From NCBI RefSeq assembly GCF_029212575.1, contig NZ_JARGPK010000061.1, positions 1 through 64,000 of the forward strand: a stretch of DNA of 64,000 nucleotides. The letters run 5' to 3'. The DNA comes from Antarcticimicrobium sp. (GTDB taxonomy: Bacteria; Pseudomonadota; Alphaproteobacteria; Rhodobacterales; Rhodobacteraceae). The translations under genes and the position numbers were made by a program. Shown here piece by piece: positions 34,303-44,256 of the stretch. Under the pieces are notes generated by a model. That model saw only the letters and a program-made list of their open reading frames with translations, was not told the DNA's origin and did not search any database. The stretch's first letter is position 1. Each line of letters starts with the position of its first letter.

Positions 34303-35487
34303 ATGCAGCTGTCCCATCGCATCACCCATCTGACCGGCGGCGGATCGGACGGGTGGGACGTGTTCTATCGCGCCCGCGCCATGATCGCGGCGGGCGAGGC
34401 GGTGACCGAGCTGACCATCGGCGAGCATGACATCCGCACCGATCCCGCGATCCTCGCGGCGATGGACGCCAGCGCGCGCGGCGGCCATACAGGCTATGCC
34501 GAGGTGCCCGGCGTCGCCGCCCTGCGCGACCGGGTCGCGGAACGGGTGCAGGCACGCAGCGGGGTGCCGACCGGGCGCGGCAACGTGCTGATCACCCCCG
34601 GCGGGCAGGCCGGGTTGTTCGCCGCGCATAGCGCCACCTGCGATCCCGGCGACGCGGCGCTGTTCATCGACCCCTATTACGTCACCTATCCCGGCACCAT
34701 CCGCGGCGTCGGCGCGCGCCCGGTCCCGGTGCGCACCCGGCCCGAGGACGGGTTCCTGCCGCGCCCGCAGGATATCGCGGCACGGGCCGACGGGGCGAAA
34801 TCGCTGCTGATTAACACCCCCAACAACCCCACCGGCGCGGTCTATGGCCGCGACACGCTGGAGGGCATCGCGCAGGTCTGCCGCGACCGCGATCTCTGGC
34901 TGATCTCCGACGAGGTTTATGAGACGCAAGTCTGGGACGGCGCGCACCTGTCGCCGCGCGCCCTGCCGGGGATGGCGGACCGCACGCTGGTGATCGGCTC
35001 GATGTCGAAATCGCATGCCATGACCGGTTCGCGCTGCGGCTGGATCGTGGGACCGGAGGCGGCGATCACCCATCTGGTCAACCTCGCCACCCACACCACT
35101 TACGGCGTACCGGGCTTCGTGCAGGACGCGGCACTTTTCGCGCTCGAGCAGGGCGAAGAGATGGAGCAGGCCATCGCCGCGCCGTTCCGCCGCCGCCGCG
35201 CACTGGCGCAGGAGATCCTGTCGCGACAGAACGTCCTGCGGCTGCTGCCGCCGCAGGGGGCGATGTACCTGATGCTGGATGTCAGCGCGACGGGGATGGA
35301 CGGCCACGACTTCGCCGCGGCCCTGCTGGACGCGCAGCGCATCGCGGTGATGCCCGGCGGCAGCTTCGGTGCCGCCGCCTCGGGCCATATCCGGGTGGCG
35401 ATGACCATCGCCGACGCGGAGTTCGCCGCAGCACTGGAGCGGCTTTGCGCCTTTGCCGCCGAACGCGCGCGCGAGCCGGCGGTCTGA
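34303..35487 (+). CDS. Class I/II PLP-dependent aminotransferase
   Basis: This 394-residue fold-type I aminotransferase has ELTIGEHDIRTDP near the N-terminus, NTPNNPTGAVYG, SDEVYE, and the PLP lysine in SMSKSHAMTGSRCGW. It is aspartate-aminotransferase-like, but specificity is not clear. A good GGAGG site precedes ATG 34303. It is followed by an FkbM-type methyltransferase 60 bases downstream. Confidence 0.88.
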   Translation: MQLSHRITHLTGGGSDGWDVFYRARAMIAAGEAVTELTIGEHDIRTDPAILAAMDASARGGHTGYAEVPGVAALRDRVAERVQARSGVPTGRGNVLITPGGQAGLFAAHSATCDPGDAALFIDPYYVTYPGTIRGVGARPVPVRTRPEDGFLPRPQDIAARADGAKSLLINTPNNPTGAVYGRDTLEGIAQVCRDRDLWLISDEVYETQVWDGAHLSPRALPGMADRTLVIGSMSKSHAMTGSRCGWIVGPEAAITHLVNLATHTTYGVPGFVQDAALFALEQGEEMEQAIAAPFRRRRALAQEILSRQNVLRLLPPQGAMYLMLDVSATGMDGHDFAAALLDAQRIAVMPGGSFGAAASGHIRVAMTIADAEFAAALERLCAFAAERAREPAV

Positions 35488-35547
35488 GCCGCGCTTGTCC
35501 GGCTCCGGCCCGGCCCCTATGATGCAATCCAGGATGGAGAGACCGCA

Positions 35548-36204
35548 ATGGCATCGCTGAAACGCTGGCTGGATCGTCGGCGCAACCCGTGGAAAGGGGT
35601 GGCCTTCGACTCGTTTCACAAGTTCCGCAAGGACAAGGCGCTGCCGCGGCTGACCGATTTCTTCGATCTCGACCCGGGATCGGTGGTGATCGATTTCGGC
35701 GGCTTCGAGGGCACCTGGACCGATGCGGTCCTGGCCGCGCAGCCCGAGGCCCGCGTGCATGTGTTCGAGCCGCACCCCGGCTATGCCGCCGCGCTGCGCG
35801 ACAAGTACTGCGACCGTCCCAATGTCACCGTGCACGAGGGGGCGCTGGGGCGCGCCGCCGGGACGCTGTCGCTGTCGGACGCGGGCGATGCCTCCTCCGC
35901 GGTGGCCGATCATGACCACAGCTTTTCCGCCCCCGTCTTTGCGGCGCGGGAGTTTTTCGAGGCGCAGGGGATCGACCGGGTGCAACTGGCCAAGATGAAC
36001 ATCGAGGGCGGCGAATACGAGTTGTTGCCGGCACTGATCGAGACCGGGCTGATCGGGCGGATCGCGCGGCTGATGGTGCAGTTCCACCTGTTCCGCCCCG
36101 CTGACGAACCGGCGCGCGCCGCCGTGGCGGCCCGCCTTGCCGAGACACACGCGCCGGCGTGGTCCTATCCCTTTGTCTGGGAAGAATGGCGGCTTAAAGA
36201 CTGA
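35548..36204 (+). CDS. FkbM-family methyltransferase
   Basis: This 218-residue SAM-dependent methyltransferase has VVIDFGGFEGTWTD as the SAM motif, VHVFEPHPGYAAAL, and the FkbM signature LAKMNIEGGEYELL. It probably O-methylates a small molecule or glycan; the target is unknown. A hairpin terminator follows. Confidence 0.86.
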   Translation: MASLKRWLDRRRNPWKGVAFDSFHKFRKDKALPRLTDFFDLDPGSVVIDFGGFEGTWTDAVLAAQPEARVHVFEPHPGYAAALRDKYCDRPNVTVHEGALGRAAGTLSLSDAGDASSAVADHDHSFSAPVFAAREFFEAQGIDRVQLAKMNIEGGEYELLPALIETGLIGRIARLMVQFHLFRPADEPARAAVAARLAETHAPAWSYPFVWEEWRLKD

Positions 36205-36228
36205 TCTGAAACGATTTCCCGAAATCAC

Positions 36229-36257
36229 CAAAAAAAGAGGGGGCTTGCGCCCCCCTC
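36229..36257. terminator. Bidirectional hairpin terminator
   Basis: The GAGGGGGC/GCCCCCCTC stem (one-base bulge) has an A-run on the left, which is a T-run on the minus strand. It ends the rightward FkbM gene and could also stop leftward transcription from nrdJ. Confidence 0.7.
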
Positions 36258-36389
36258 AGTTTCGCCGTCCAGGCTCATCTCGTTGACCGCCCAAAGTGTT
36301 TTTTGCCTGCGGCCAGGACGTCGTCAGGGGCGAGCGCACCCGCCCCGGAAGAGAGTGGGAAGGACGATACCCTGCCCCACCCTGTACGC

Positions 36390-36456
36390 GCGGAAAATCA
36401 GGGATTTTCCGCCGGGCGGGACAGAGTGGAAACCAAGGGTTTCCGCGGAGTCCCGC
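36390..36456. repeat. Two adjacent strong inverted repeats downstream of nrdJ
   Basis: The first hairpin has a perfect 10-bp stem and three-base loop (36390-36412). The second (36416-36456) has an outer 7-bp GCGGGAC/GTCCCGC stem and an inner GGAAACC/GGTTTCC stem. They lie in the 355-base gene-free gap between the FkbM and nrdJ genes. Neither is followed by a T-run on the nrdJ side. Confidence 0.65.
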
Positions 36457-36559
36457 ACCTTTGTCGTCTGGGCGAGCGTTGCCGCCCTGCCCCCAAATTC
36501 GTCGGGGCCGGACCCGAAGGCCACCTCTGCCCCTGAGCGCCGTTGCCGGCGCTGTCGGT

Positions 36560-39500
36560 TCAGCTACACCCCGACGTTCCGCCGCAGGTGTTGCATTTCA
36601 TGCAGGTGCCATTGCGCACCAGCGTGTAGTTGCCGCATTCGCCGCAGGCCTCGCCCTCAAAGCCCTGCATCCTTGCCTTGGTGCGGGCGTCCATCGACAC
36701 CGTGCCGCTGCTCATCGCGGTACTGGCAGCGGCGCGGGCACCGGCCGATGCGGTCTCGGGCACCAGCGTTTGCAGCGCCGCCTGGGCATCGCCGGCCTGG
36801 CTCAGCGCGGTGGCGCCGAGGCTCTGGCCGCCGTTCAGCACGATCAGTTCCTGCGGCAGGCGCTTGCGCAGATAGCCGGTGGAGCTGATCTGTTTCAGCA
36901 CCTCAAGCGAGCGCGAGGCGGCGGTTTCGCTCATCTCCGAGATGTTCGAGACGCCCTCGGCCTCGCCGTGACCCAGATCGTCAAAGCTGGTGCCCTCTGG
37001 CTTGATATGGGCCAGATCGGTGCGGTCGAGGTAGGAGACCGCCAGTTCGCGGAAGATGTAATCGAGGATCGAGGTCGCGTTCTTGATGCTGTCGTTGCCC
37101 TGCACCATGCCCGCCGGTTCGAATTTGGTGAAGGTGAAGGCATCGACGAATTCCTCCAGCGGCACGCCGTATTGCAGCCCGACCGACACCGCGATGGCGA
37201 AGTTGTTCATCATCGCGCGGAAGCCGGCGCCTTCCTTGTGCATGTCGATGAAGATCTCGCCGAGGTTGCCGTCCTCATATTCGCCGGTGCGCAGGTAAAC
37301 CTTGTGGCCGCCGACGATGGATTTCTGGGTATAGCCCTTGCGGCGCGACGGCATTTTCTGCCGGCCGCGGGCGATCTCCTTGATCACCACCTTTTCGATC
37401 ACCTTCTGGGCCAGCGTCGCGGCCTTTTCCTGGGCCGACCCGGAGGCGAGGATTTCCTCGGCCTCCTCGTCGTCCTCGACCAGGGCCGAGGCCAGAGGCT
37501 GGCTCAGCTTGGAGCCGTCGCGGTAAAGCGCGTTGGCCTTCACCCCCAGCGACCAGCTGAGTTCATAGGCCCTCTGGCAATCCTCGATGCTGGCATCGTT
37601 GGGCATGTTGATGGTCTTGGAGATCGCGCCCGAGATGAAGCTTTGCGCCGCCGCCATCATGGTGATGTGGCTGTTGACGCCGAGGAAGCGTTTGCCCTTC
37701 TTGCCGCAGGGGTTGGCGCAATCGAATATGCTGTAATGCTCTTCCTTCAGGTAGGGCGCGCCCTCCAGCGTCATCGTCCCGCAGACGTGGTCGTTGGCGG
37801 CCTCGATGTCGGCGCGGGAATAGCCCAGGTGCCGCAGCAGATCGAAGGTGGGGTCGTTCAGCTTTTCCGCCGGGATGCCCAGCACGTTTTTGCAGAACGC
37901 CTCGCCCAGGGTCCACTGGTTGAAGACGAAGCGGATGTCAAAGGCGCTTTCCAGCGCCGCCTCGACCTTGGCCAGCTCGTTCTCGCCAAAGCCGTGGCCC
38001 GCCAGGGTGATGGCATTGATCGCCGGGGCGTTGCCGATCGAGCCGTGACCGACGGCATAGGCGACGATCACCTCGATCTGGGCCGAGGAATAGCCGAGGT
38101 TCTCCAGCGCGGCGGGAACCGAGCGGTTGATGATCTTGAAATATCCGCCGCCCGCCAGCTTCTTGAACTTCACCAGGGCGAAATCGGGCTCGATCCCGGT
38201 GGTGTCGCAGTCCATCACCAGGCCGATGGTGCCGGTCGGCGCGATGACCGAGACCTGCGCGTTGCGATAGCCGTGCTTTTCGCCCAGGTGCAGCGCATCG
38301 TCCCAGGCCGCCATCGCCATCCCGACCAGGCGGGCATCGGGGCAGTTGGCATGATCGAGCGGCACCGGCTTGACCGCGAGCCCCTCGTAGCCGTGGCCGT
38401 TGCCCTGCGCCGCGTTGCGGTGGTTGCGGATCACCCGAAGCATGTGCTCGGCGTTGCGGGCATAGCCGTCAAAGGCGCCCAGCTCGCCCGCAATCTCGGC
38501 GCTGGTGGCATAGGCGGTGCCGGTCATGATCGCGGTCAGGGCGCCGGCCATGGCGCGGCCCTCGTCGCTGTCATAGCCCAGCCCCATGTTCATCAGCAGA
38601 CCGCCGATGTTGGCGTATCCCAGCCCCAGGGTGCGGAAATCATAGGAAAGCTGCGCGATTTCCTTGGACGGGAACTGCGCCATCGTCACCGAGATTTCCA
38701 GCGTCAGCGTCCACAGCCGGGTGGCGTGGATGTAATCCTCGGCCTGGAATTCGCCGTCCTTGAAGAAGGTCAGCAAGTTCATCGAGGCCAGGTTGCAGGC
38801 GGTATCGTCGAGGAACATATACTCCGAGCACGGGTTGGAGCCGCGGATCGGGCCGTCCGCCGGGCAGGTATGCCAGGCGTTCACGGTGTCGTGGAACTGG
38901 ATGCCCGGATCGGCGCAGGCCCAGGCGGCATGACCGATCTTTTCCCACAGCTCGCGGGCGCTGACGGTTTTGGACACTTCGCCGTTTGTGCGGTTGATCA
39001 GCTCCCACTTTCCATCCTCGCGCACCGCCTTGAGAAAGGCATCGGTGACGCGGATCGAGTTGTTGGAGTTCTGGCCGGAGACAGTATTGTAGGCCTCGGA
39101 ATCCCAATCGGTGTCATAGGTCGGGAACTCGATGCTGGTATAGCCCTGCCTGGCGTAATCCAGAACCCGCTTGACGTAGGTTTCCGGGATCGCCGATTTT
39201 TTGGCGTCGCGGATCGCCGCCTTGAGCCCCTCGTTGGTCTTGGGGTCGCAGGCGTCCTCGATGCGTCCGTCCCAGGATTTGATCGCGGCGAAGATGCCGT
39301 TGAGCTTTTGCTCGTGCATCTTGGAGCCGGCGACGATGCTGGCGACCTTCTGCTCTTCCAGCACCTTCCAGTCGATGAACTGCTCGATATCGGGGTGGTC
39401 GGCATCGACGATCACCATCTTGGCCGCGCGCCGGGTGGTGCCGCCCGACTTGATCGCGCCGGCCGCCCGGTCGCCGATCTTGAGAAAGCCCATCAGCCCC

Positions 39501-40234
39501 GAGGATTTGCCGCCGCCCGAGAGCGCCTCGCCCTCGGCACGCAGACGGCTGAAATTGGTGCCGGTGCCCGAGCCGTATTTGAACAGTCGCGCATCGCGCA
39601 CCCAGAGATCCATGATGCCGCCCTCATTCACCAGGTCATCACCGACCGACTGGATGAAGCAGGCGTGCGGCTGCGGATGCTCGTAGCTGGATTTCGACTT
39701 GGTCAACTTGCCGGTCTTGAAATCGACGTAGTAGTGGCCCTGCGCCGGCCCGTCGATGCCATAGGCCCAGTGCAGCCCGGTGTTGAACCACTGCGGAGAG
39801 TTCGGCGCGGCGCGCTGGGTGGCCAGCATGTAGCGCATCTCGTCGTAATAGGTGCGGGCATCTTCTTCGGTGGTGAAATAGCCGCCCTTCCAGCCCCAAT
39901 AGGCCCAAGCCCCGGCCAGCCGGTCGAGCACCTGCTTGGACGAGGTTTCGCCGGTGGTTTCCACACCGTCGCCGTCAGGGACCGAGCGCCACAGGAACTC
40001 CGGCACGTCCTTTTCGCGCACTTTCTTCAGGCGCGCGGGCACGCCGGCCTTGCGGAAATATTTCTGAGCGATCACGTCGCTGGCGACCTGGCTCCAGCCG
40101 GTCGGAATCTCGATGTTCTCCAGCCGGAACACGATGGTGCCGTCGGGATTGCGAATCTCGGATGTCGCCGACACGAAGTCCAGATCGGCGTATGCGTCCT
40201 GCCCTGCCTTGGTGAATTTTCTTTCGATCTTCAT
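36560..40234 (-). CDS. nrdJ: Adenosylcobalamin-dependent (class II) ribonucleoside reductase
   Basis: This 1224-residue class II ribonucleotide reductase makes deoxyribonucleotides using a B12-derived thiyl radical, independent of oxygen. The first redox cysteine is in PQPHACFIQ. The active-site NPCSE motif and second redox cysteine are in [18 protein letters not shown]. The tail [20 protein letters not shown], continuing TCGG, supplies the regenerating and zinc-binding cysteines. ATG 40234 has GAGG upstream; upstream in-frame codons lack coding character. Two NrdR-box-like sites lie about 205-250 bases upstream. No cobalamin riboswitch was recognised. Confidence 0.95.
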   Translation of the reverse strand: MKIERKFTKAGQDAYADLDFVSATSEIRNPDGTIVFRLENIEIPTGWSQVASDVIAQKYFRKAGVPARLKKVREKDVPEFLWRSVPDGDGVETTGETSSKQVLDRLAGAWAYWGWKGGYFTTEEDARTYYDEMRYMLATQRAAPNSPQWFNTGLHWAYGIDGPAQGHYYVDFKTGKLTKSKSSYEHPQPHACFIQSVGDDLVNEGGIMDLWVRDARLFKYGSGTGTNFSRLRAEGEALSGGGKSSGLMGFLKIGDRAAGAIKSGGTTRRAAKMVIVDADHPDIEQFIDWKVLEEQKVASIVAGSKMHEQKLNGIFAAIKSWDGRIEDACDPKTNEGLKAAIRDAKKSAIPETYVKRVLDYARQGYTSIEFPTYDTDWDSEAYNTVSGQNSNNSIRVTDAFLKAVREDGKWELINRTNGEVSKTVSARELWEKIGHAAWACADPGIQFHDTVNAWHTCPADGPIRGSNPCSEYMFLDDTACNLASMNLLTFFKDGEFQAEDYIHATRLWTLTLEISVTMAQFPSKEIAQLSYDFRTLGLGYANIGGLLMNMGLGYDSDEGRAMAGALTAIMTGTAYATSAEIAGELGAFDGYARNAEHMLRVIRNHRNAAQGNGHGYEGLAVKPVPLDHANCPDARLVGMAMAAWDDALHLGEKHGYRNAQVSVIAPTGTIGLVMDCDTTGIEPDFALVKFKKLAGGGYFKIINRSVPAALENLGYSSAQIEVIVAYAVGHGSIGNAPAINAITLAGHGFGENELAKVEAALESAFDIRFVFNQWTLGEAFCKNVLGIPAEKLNDPTFDLLRHLGYSRADIEAANDHVCGTMTLEGAPYLKEEHYSIFDCANPCGKKGKRFLGVNSHITMMAAAQSFISGAISKTINMPNDASIEDCQRAYELSWSLGVKANALYRDGSKLSQPLASALVEDDEEAEEILASGSAQEKAATLAQKVIEKVVIKEIARGRQKMPSRRKGYTQKSIVGGHKVYLRTGEYEDGNLGEIFIDMHKEGAGFRAMMNNFAIAVSVGLQYGVPLEEFVDAFTFTKFEPAGMVQGNDSIKNATSILDYIFRELAVSYLDRTDLAHIKPEGTSFDDLGHGEAEGVSNISEMSETAASRSLEVLKQISSTGYLRKRLPQELIVLNGGQSLGATALSQAGDAQAALQTLVPETASAGARAAASTAMSSGTVSMDARTKARMQGFEGEACGECGNYTLVRNGTCMKCNTCGGTSGCS

Positions 40235-40782
40235 TATCGCTGCCTCTGATCTTCGGTTCTTCACGTTCGGCCCGGGTTGCGGACCAGTCCCTCTGGCGCC
40301 TGTCGCGCCCTTTTTCGACGGCATCGTTCGCGCAATCCGGTCTGCTGCGGGGCCACGCCGGGCCCGCGCATCGAGCGTTCTGCCCGTGCCGATCATTGCT
40401 TGTTGTGCCGTTCGTGCGCGCCGGGAGCCCTAGTTCAATCCGCTAGATTTAGTGGCTACCCGGCTAGCCCACACAATTTGGAGCATTCGGGAGGGGAGGG
40501 TCAACGGTTTTATTTGGCTTCCGGGGGCATATTTTCGGTTGACCCCTGCTGGCATGGAAACCCGTCACGATTCTTCCACAGGATGCTGCGCGGCAGCGGT
40601 TCACAGCCTGTCACAGCCGCGCCCCGGAACCTCTTTTTTTCGCAAGACAAAACAGGGATCGGCCATGAGGCCCGCAAATGCGGCGCAGCATGGGCGCCGA
40701 TTTTCTGGGCAAACCGCGGGGATGAAAGCAAGCGTCGGCCGCATCCGGGAATTGCACCCGGTTCCTGCGACTCGCTTGAAGA
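40235..40782. other. Long nrdJ leader/promoter region
   Basis: The 548 bases between tRNA-Pro and nrdJ have no gene. They hold tandem NrdR-box-like sites (40440-40455 and 40471-40486) and a leader of roughly 200 bases before the nrdJ start. A T-rich run near 40644-40650 follows a GC-rich stretch. No B12-box was recognised. Confidence 0.5.
40440..40486 (-). promoter_or_regulatory. Tandem NrdR-box-like sites upstream of nrdJ
   Basis: Two 16-bp sites start 31 bases apart, the three-helical-turn spacing known for NrdR box pairs. Read on the minus strand, 40440-40455 is CCACTAAATCTAGCGG. Read on the plus strand, 40471-40486 is ACACAATTTGGAGCAT. Each agrees with the consensus aCaCwAtATaTwGtGt at 11 of 16 positions by hand alignment. 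NrdR represses ribonucleotide reductase genes in response to dATP/ATP, so the location fits. Confidence 0.6.
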
Positions 40783-40859
40783 TGGTCGGGGCGGCGAGAT
40801 TCGAACTCACGACCCCCTGTACCCAAAACAGGTGCGCTACCAGACTGCGCCACGCCCCG
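40783..40859 (-). tRNA. tRNA-Pro (anticodon UGG)
   Basis: A full cloverleaf lies on the minus strand: acceptor CGGGGCG pairs with CGCCCCG, then encoded ACCA. Anticodon stem CCTGT/ACAGG encloses loop TTTGGGT (anticodon TGG). The D-arm contains GGTAGCGC and the T-arm contains GTTCGAATC. The 77-base length is normal. Confidence 0.96.
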
Positions 40860-40900
40860 ACGCCGGCCTGTCTAGCGGGACATCGATGGCTTGAAAAGCC

Positions 40901-41362
40901 CTAACAAGGCCAGGCCGCCGGGCCGCCCTCGAAAACCGGGTGGCGCATCACCGTGCCCGGCGCAATACCATAGCGTTCGGCCAGTTGCGCGTTGATCTCC
41001 AGCACCGCGTAAACGCCGGGGCCGCCGTCGATCGGCGTCAGGTCGCCCGGAATCGCCCCCCCATGCACGCGGGTGACGCGCCCGGTCCGGTCGGCAAAGA
41101 TCATATCGAGCGGGATCAGCGTGTTCTTCATCCAGAAACTGGCGTGCTGCGGGTGCTCGTAGACGAACAGCATCCCGGCCCCGCGCGGCAGCGACTCGCG
41201 GAACATCAGACCGCGGCCGCGCGCCTCGGGTGTCTCGGCCAGTTCGACGGTGAATTGCGCCTGCCCCCAGTCGCCGCGCAACGCGACCTGGTCGGCCCGG
41301 CATCCGGCCAGAGCCGGCACCGCCCCCACCACCAGAAACAGAAGGGCGGCGAGGCGGAGCAT
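40901..41362 (-). CDS. DUF192 family exported protein
   Basis: This 153-residue protein has a signal peptide (MLRLAALLFLVVGAVPALA) and a DUF192 domain: ETPEARGRGLMFRESLP, GMLFVYEHPQHASFWMKNT, LIPLDMIFAD. The family is conserved next to cold-shock genes in alphaproteobacteria; its function is unknown. Its ATG overlaps the stop of the cold-shock gene. Confidence 0.9.
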   Translation of the reverse strand: MLRLAALLFLVVGAVPALAGCRADQVALRGDWGQAQFTVELAETPEARGRGLMFRESLPRGAGMLFVYEHPQHASFWMKNTLIPLDMIFADRTGRVTRVHGGAIPGDLTPIDGGPGVYAVLEINAQLAERYGIAPGTVMRHPVFEGGPAAWPC

Positions 41363-41934
41363 CAGTCGTCCTGCGGTTCCGTAAGGGCGGCCTCCCAGGC
41401 CATCACCTCGGCGGCCATTCTGCCGCGGCGCCCCTCGATTACCCGCATCGCCAGCGCCTCGCCCGGCTGCAGATCGGCCAGGCCGGACCGGCGCAGCACC
41501 TCGATATGCAGAAAAACGTCCTCGTCGCGCCCGAAAACATTGGCAAAACCAAAGCCCTTGGCCTTGTCGAACCACTTGACCCGAGCCGGTTCCAGCGGGG
41601 TTTGCCGGATCTCCTCCGGGTCCAGGTGGCTGAAATCGGACAGGACCGGTCCACACTCCTCGCGCACGGGCGGTTCGATGGAGAGAACCTCGATCGCCTG
41701 AACCCCCCGGTCGGTCTGATGGGTCAGCACCTCGATGCGCGATCCATCCGCCACCGAGCTTTGTCCGAAGTTCCGCAACACGTTCATATGCAACAGAATA
41801 TCCGGGCCACCGCACTCGGACACGACGAACCCATAGCCCTTGGCCGGGTCGAACCATTTCACCTGTCCGATGATCTGGTTCATGTTGCTGAGGTCTTCTG
41901 CCACTTGTGCTTTTTCCACATTTTCGTTCTTCAC
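41362..41934 (-). CDS. Double cold-shock-domain protein
   Basis: This 190-residue protein has two CSD/OB-fold domains. The first is at about 20-85 (GQVKWFDPAKGYGFVV, DILLHMNVL) and the second at about 117-180 (ARVKWFDKAKGFGFANV, DVFLHIEVLRRSG). Both keep the RNP1-like aromatic residues for single-stranded nucleic-acid binding. The region between is acidic. The GTG at 41934 gives the listed length; an ATG at 41883 just before the first domain is an alternative. Translational coupling links it to DUF192. Confidence 0.88.
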   Translation of the reverse strand: MKNENVEKAQVAEDLSNMNQIIGQVKWFDPAKGYGFVVSECGGPDILLHMNVLRNFGQSSVADGSRIEVLTHQTDRGVQAIEVLSIEPPVREECGPVLSDFSHLDPEEIRQTPLEPARVKWFDKAKGFGFANVFGRDEDVFLHIEVLRRSGLADLQPGEALAMRVIEGRRGRMAAEVMAWEAALTEPQDD

Positions 41935-42039
41935 GCGTGCTCGGGACGTGTCGGAATGTGTGCAATATGTAAACTGGACATTTCAAGTCAAAAACATCGA
42001 ACTAGGCGAAAATCCACACATATTATCAAAGCTTTGCAT

Positions 42040-42054
42040 TTCACGTGACGTGAA
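42040..42054. promoter_or_regulatory. 15-bp inverted repeat at the pdxH 3' end
   Basis: TTCACGTGACGTGAA has two perfect 7-base arms around one central base. It lies just after pdxH and upstream of the cold-shock gene on the minus strand, so it could be an operator for the latter. An AT-rich stretch follows. Confidence 0.35.
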
Positions 42055-42056
42055 TG

Positions 42057-42662
42057 TCACGGGCTCAACCTCTGGATTTCCCACGCGGATTCGGCGTTTG
42101 GACGGCGCCAGACGAAGCGGTCGTGCAGCCGGAACGCGCCATCGGCCCAGAACTCGATTTCCACCGGAACCAGGCGATAACCGCCCCAGAACGGCGGCCG
42201 CGGCGGGTTCGTTCCCAACCGCGCGGTCACCTTCGCCACCTCGGCCATCAGTGTGGCGCGCCCGTCCAGCGGCTGCGACTGATGCGACGCCCAGGCCCCC
42301 AGCCGGCTCTTGAGCGAGCGCGACTTGTAATAGGCATCCGCCTGCGGCCCCTCCTCGCGGCTGATGTGGCCGCGGACCCGGATCTGGCGGCGCAGCGATT
42401 TCCAGTGCAGGACAAAGGCCGCCATGCCGGCCTGGTCCAGCTCCTGCGCCTTGGCGCTGCCGTAGTTGGTGTAAAAGACAAAGGCGGCGGGTTCGATTTC
42501 CTTCAGCAACACCATGCGCACATTCGGCAAGCCGGCGGCATCCACCGTCGACAAGGCGATCGCGTTGGGATCGTTGACCTCGCTGCGTTCCGCGTCGCTT
42601 AACCAACGGCGCGCGATCTCGAACGGATCGCCGCCTGAAAAAAGTCCGGTCCTGTCGCCCAT
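42057..42662 (-). CDS. pdxH: Pyridoxamine 5'-phosphate oxidase
   Basis: This 201-residue FMN enzyme oxidises pyridoxine/pyridoxamine phosphate to PLP. Signature segments are [42 protein letters not shown], and the C-terminal [17 protein letters not shown]. Length and end are typical. ATG 42662 precedes MGDRTGLF; the frame upstream is non-coding. Confidence 0.95.
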   Translation of the reverse strand: MGDRTGLFSGGDPFEIARRWLSDAERSEVNDPNAIALSTVDAAGLPNVRMVLLKEIEPAAFVFYTNYGSAKAQELDQAGMAAFVLHWKSLRRQIRVRGHISREEGPQADAYYKSRSLKSRLGAWASHQSQPLDGRATLMAEVAKVTARLGTNPPRPPFWGGYRLVPVEIEFWADGAFRLHDRFVWRRPNAESAWEIQRLSP

Positions 42663-42795
42663 GTTGTCCCCATCATGAACAGTGATTTGAACACTAGGGC
42701 GCGCTCCGACCGGCGGCAACCCCGATACTCTTGATGCGCCACGACCAATCGCCTAAACGTCACTCTCACACCGTTAGGAGAGGCGGAGAACCTTC

Positions 42796-43602
42796 ATGTC
42801 AAATCAGTTGTTGGCCGGCAAGCGCGGCCTGATCATGGGCCTGGCCAATGACAAGTCCATTGCCTGGGGGATCGCAAAGGCCCTGGCAGGCGCGGGGGCA
42901 GAGCTCGCCTTTTCCTACCAGGGGGACGCGTTGAAGAAACGGGTCGATCCGCTGGCCGGGCAATTGGGAAGCGACATCGTGCTACCCTGCGACGTTGGCG
43001 ACGAGGCCTCGATCGACGCGCTGTTTGACAATCTCAAGGAGCGCTGGGGTCAGCTGGATTTCCTGGTCCACGCCATCGGCTTTTCCGACAAGAACGAGCT
43101 GCGCGGGCGCTATGTCGACACCAGCCGCGCCAACTTCCAGCTCAGCATGGATATCTCGGTCTATTCCTTCACCGCCGTGGTCAAACGCGCCGAAAAGTTG
43201 ATGAAGGACGGCGGTAGTTGCCTCACCCTCACCTATTACGGCGCCGAAAAGGTGATGCCGCACTATAACGTGATGGGCGTGGCCAAGGCGGCGCTGGAGG
43301 CCTCTGTGCGCTATCTCGCCGAGGATCTGGGCAAGGACGGCATCCGCGTCAACGCCATCAGCGCCGGCCCGATCAAGACGCTGGCGGCCTCGGGCATAGG
43401 CGATTTCCGCTACATCATGAAGTGGAACGAATACAACTCGCCGATGCGGCGCAACGTGACCATCGACGATGTCGGCGGCTCGGCGCTCTACCTGCTGTCC
43501 GAGCTTGGCGCCGGCGTCACCGGAGAGGTGCTGCACGTGGACGCGGGCTATCACGCCATCGGCATGAAGGCGGTGGACGCCCCCGATATCGCCAAGGGCT
43601 GA
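42796..43602 (+). CDS. fabI: Enoyl-[acyl-carrier-protein] reductase (NADH)
   Basis: This 268-residue FabI performs the last reduction step of fatty-acid elongation. NAD site GLANDKSIAWGIAKALAG is at residues 16-33. The active-site Tyr and Lys lie in TYYGAEKVMPHYNVMGVAKA, followed by NAISAGPIKTLAASGI. It has a GGAG site before ATG 42796 and a Gly in the position relevant to triclosan binding is not assessed. It is first in a rightward run with gpt, ppiD and trpE. Confidence 0.95.
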   Translation: MSNQLLAGKRGLIMGLANDKSIAWGIAKALAGAGAELAFSYQGDALKKRVDPLAGQLGSDIVLPCDVGDEASIDALFDNLKERWGQLDFLVHAIGFSDKNELRGRYVDTSRANFQLSMDISVYSFTAVVKRAEKLMKDGGSCLTLTYYGAEKVMPHYNVMGVAKAALEASVRYLAEDLGKDGIRVNAISAGPIKTLAASGIGDFRYIMKWNEYNSPMRRNVTIDDVGGSALYLLSELGAGVTGEVLHVDAGYHAIGMKAVDAPDIAKG

Positions 43603-43641
43603 CCGCCCATCGCCCCGAGGATCAAGAAAAGGACCCGCGCC

Positions 43642-44145
43642 ATGACCGACCGCCTGCCACACGAAAAAGGCTTCCACGTCAGCTGGGACCAGTTGCACCG
43701 CGACGCCCGCGCCCTGGCCTGGCGGCTGCAGGGCGACGCCCCCGAACAGGGCGGCTGGCGCGCTGTGGTGGCGATCACCCGCGGCGGCATGGCCCCGGCG
43801 ATGATCGTCGCGCGCGAGTTGGACATCCGCACCGTCGATACCATCAGCGTGAAATCCTACAACCATCAAAGCCAGAGCGAGCCGGTGGTGATCAAATCGC
43901 CCGACATGGACCTGGTGGGAGATGGCTCCGGGGTGCTGATCGTCGATGACCTGGTCGATACCGGCCGCACGCTGGAGGTGGTGCGCAGGCACATGCCAAA
44001 GGCGCATGTCGCCACCGTCTATGCCAAGCCCAAGGGGCGGCCGATGGTCGATACCTTCATCACCGAGGTCAGCCAGGATACCTGGATCTTCTTCCCCTGG
44101 GACATGGCGCTGCAATACGTCGAGCCCTATCGCGGCAGCGATTGA
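43642..44145 (+). CDS. gpt: Xanthine-guanine phosphoribosyltransferase
   Basis: This 167-residue purine-salvage enzyme has the PRPP-binding motif [16 protein letters not shown] near residue 95 and [19 protein letters not shown] for pyrophosphate binding. Length and the C-terminal [15 protein letters not shown] fit Gpt. It lies 39 bases after fabI. Confidence 0.92.
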   Translation: MTDRLPHEKGFHVSWDQLHRDARALAWRLQGDAPEQGGWRAVVAITRGGMAPAMIVARELDIRTVDTISVKSYNHQSQSEPVVIKSPDMDLVGDGSGVLIVDDLVDTGRTLEVVRRHMPKAHVATVYAKPKGRPMVDTFITEVSQDTWIFFPWDMALQYVEPYRGSD

Positions 44146-44256
44146 TCAAGGCCACCGTCCGGACCATCGCCGCCCTGTCCATCTGACCTTGCCCCCCCTT
44201 TGCGCGCATCGTATGCAGGGCGCCGAACAACAGGGCACCGTCACGAGAGGGGCATC

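Noticed and set aside
34039..36231. Long minus-strand frame across the aminotransferase and FkbM genes
   Set aside because: It is antisense to two genes with clear family motifs and has no recognisable domain of its own.
36296..40249. Very long open frame on the plus strand opposite nrdJ
   Set aside because: It mirrors a fully conserved gene on the other strand; high-GC codon use leaves antisense frames open. No homology or ribosome-binding site supports it.
40235..40782. Cobalamin riboswitch before nrdJ
   Set aside because: Looked for the B12-box and conserved helices on the minus strand and did not recognise them.
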